DNA of 43,649 bases from positions 1 through 43,649 of the forward strand of contig JASLMK010000024.1 in assembly GCA_030746555.1 (NCBI GenBank), in the 5' to 3' direction. The notes beneath the pieces are model-generated. The model saw only the letters and a program-made list of their open reading frames with translations, was not told the DNA's origin and made no database searches. The DNA comes from Planctomycetota bacterium (GTDB taxonomy: Bacteria; Planctomycetota; UBA1135; GCA-002686595). Made by a program: the position numbers and the translations under genes. Positions 42,985-43,649 of this stretch are shown here, piece after piece (positions within the stretch are counted from its first letter, which is position 1; each line of letters opens with the position of its first letter).

Positions 42985-43649
42985 ATGTCCCGAGCCCTCC
43001 TGAGCCTGGTTGCGGTGGCTGGCGTGGCGGCGGTCACCGCCGGCGGCCTGTGGTGGTTGCAGTGGGCTAGCCCCCAGCCCGAGCGCAGATCCCCCGAGGG
43101 GGCCGGTCCGGTCCCGGTCGCCGTGCGGGGCCTCGTGCCGGCCCTGGCCGAGGTGGCCGTCGAGGCCTACGGCACCCTCGAGCCCTTGCGCCAGGCGCAC
43201 GTCGCTCCTGAGGTCTCGGGGAGGTTGGACTGGGTGCGCGAGCCCTGGCGGAGGGGGACGCCGGTCTCGGCCGGGGAGGTCCTGCTGCGCCTGGACGCGA
43301 CCCTGTTGGACCGGGAGCTGGCCGTGGCCACGGCCGAGCTCGACCGCGCCCGCGCGGGAGCGCAGGCCGCCGCCGCGGTGCGCGATCAGGCCGAGGCCCT
43401 CGTCCCCGCCGCCCGCGAGGCCCTGGAGTTGGCGGAGCGCGAACAGGCGCGCCTGGAGCGGCTCGGGGAGAGGGGGGACGCGCCCGAGAGCACCGTGGAC
43501 CGCGCGCGAGAGAAGCGCGCCGCCGCCGCCGCGACCCTCGAGGAGCGGCTCGGCGCCCTGGCGATCGCTCGTGCGAGGCTCGCGGGAGCGGACGAGGCGG
43601 TGCGGGCGGCGAGCGCAACGGAGGAGTTGGCGCGGGAACGCAGCGCGCG
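42985..43649 (+). CDS. HlyD/RND periplasmic membrane-fusion protein, 5' part only
   Basis: ATG 42985 opens a frame that runs off the window end (about 221 residues seen). An N-terminal TM segment (LLSLVAVAGVAAVTAGGLWW) anchors it. Then comes AYGTLEPLRQAHVAPEVSGR near residue 62, the typical beta-barrel/lipoyl start of periplasmic adaptor subunits, followed by GTPVSAGEVLLRLDATLLDREL. An Ala/Arg/Glu-rich coiled-coil hairpin fills the rest (ARLERLGERGDAPESTVDRA). It would link an inner-membrane RND or ABC pump to an outer-membrane channel; the pump genes should lie just downstream. It is divergent from tig with 187 bp between starts. Confidence 0.82.
   Translation, partial: MSRALLSLVAVAGVAAVTAGGLWWLQWASPQPERRSPEGAGPVPVAVRGLVPALAEVAVEAYGTLEPLRQAHVAPEVSGRLDWVREPWRRGTPVSAGEVLLRLDATLLDRELAVATAELDRARAGAQAAAAVRDQAEALVPAAREALELAEREQARLERLGERGDAPESTVDRAREKRAAAAATLEERLGALAIARARLAGADEAVRAASATEELARERSA

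Overview
The window is very GC-rich DNA, densely coded on both strands, with lipoprotein and M28 peptidase genes scattered among housekeeping genes. Several features point to a Planctomycetota bacterium or a close relative: a prkA-yeaH-spoVR operon, a DUF1570-like secreted metalloprotease fused to other domains, a degenerate aldehyde dehydrogenase paired with lysine 6-aminotransferase, and the general style of the secreted proteins. This placement is an inference from gene content; there is no rRNA or tRNA gene to anchor it.

Layout. 1-320: two copies of a 109-bp repeat whose palindromic end looks like a mobile-element terminus; it runs straight into the 5' end of mnmE, which has a perfect Shine-Dalgarno but an ACG where ATG is expected. 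321-8262: mnmE, nrdR (behind a promoter with a probable NrdR box), a translationally coupled double-ATP-cone protein that resembles a dead class III ribonucleotide reductase, and smc. 8227-9231 (minus): an M28/glutaminyl-cyclase-like lipoprotein. 9452-14052: the prkA-yeaH-spoVR operon. 14115-18293: a beta-propeller lipoprotein, a Cas4/AddB-like iron-sulfur nuclease and an OPT transporter. 18406-24154: four glycosyltransferase genes, including a GT2-GT4 fusion. 24162-26103 (minus): a WalJ/YycJ-type metallo-hydrolase and an anchored SGNH protein. 26162-28021: an M28 peptidase with a PDZ domain. 28040-29822 (minus): a TolB-like lipoprotein, yidD and rnpA. 29881-32534: a degenerate ALDH and lysine 6-aminotransferase. 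32535-34540 (minus): an RlmN-family methyltransferase and a DHH phosphoesterase. 34727-39247: a 1203-residue secreted TPR-metalloprotease-lectin-thioredoxin-like protein and a beta-barrel-like lipoprotein. 39319-42797 (minus): the classical tig-clpP-clpX proteostasis cluster. 42985-end: the 5' part of an HlyD/RND membrane-fusion protein.

How the genes work together. The strongest candidate for an undescribed system is nrdR plus the NrdD-like pseudoenzyme. NrdR senses ATP/dATP through an ATP-cone, and its partner has two more ATP-cone-like regions on a reductase scaffold that lacks the radical glycine motif; both sit behind a promoter that NrdR may bind. A second pseudoenzyme pair is the cysteine-less ALDH co-translated with lysine 6-aminotransferase.

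A recurring regulatory feature is a set of promoters whose -10 hexamer lies 6-10 nt before the ATG of an exported protein. These would give leaderless or nearly leaderless mRNAs.
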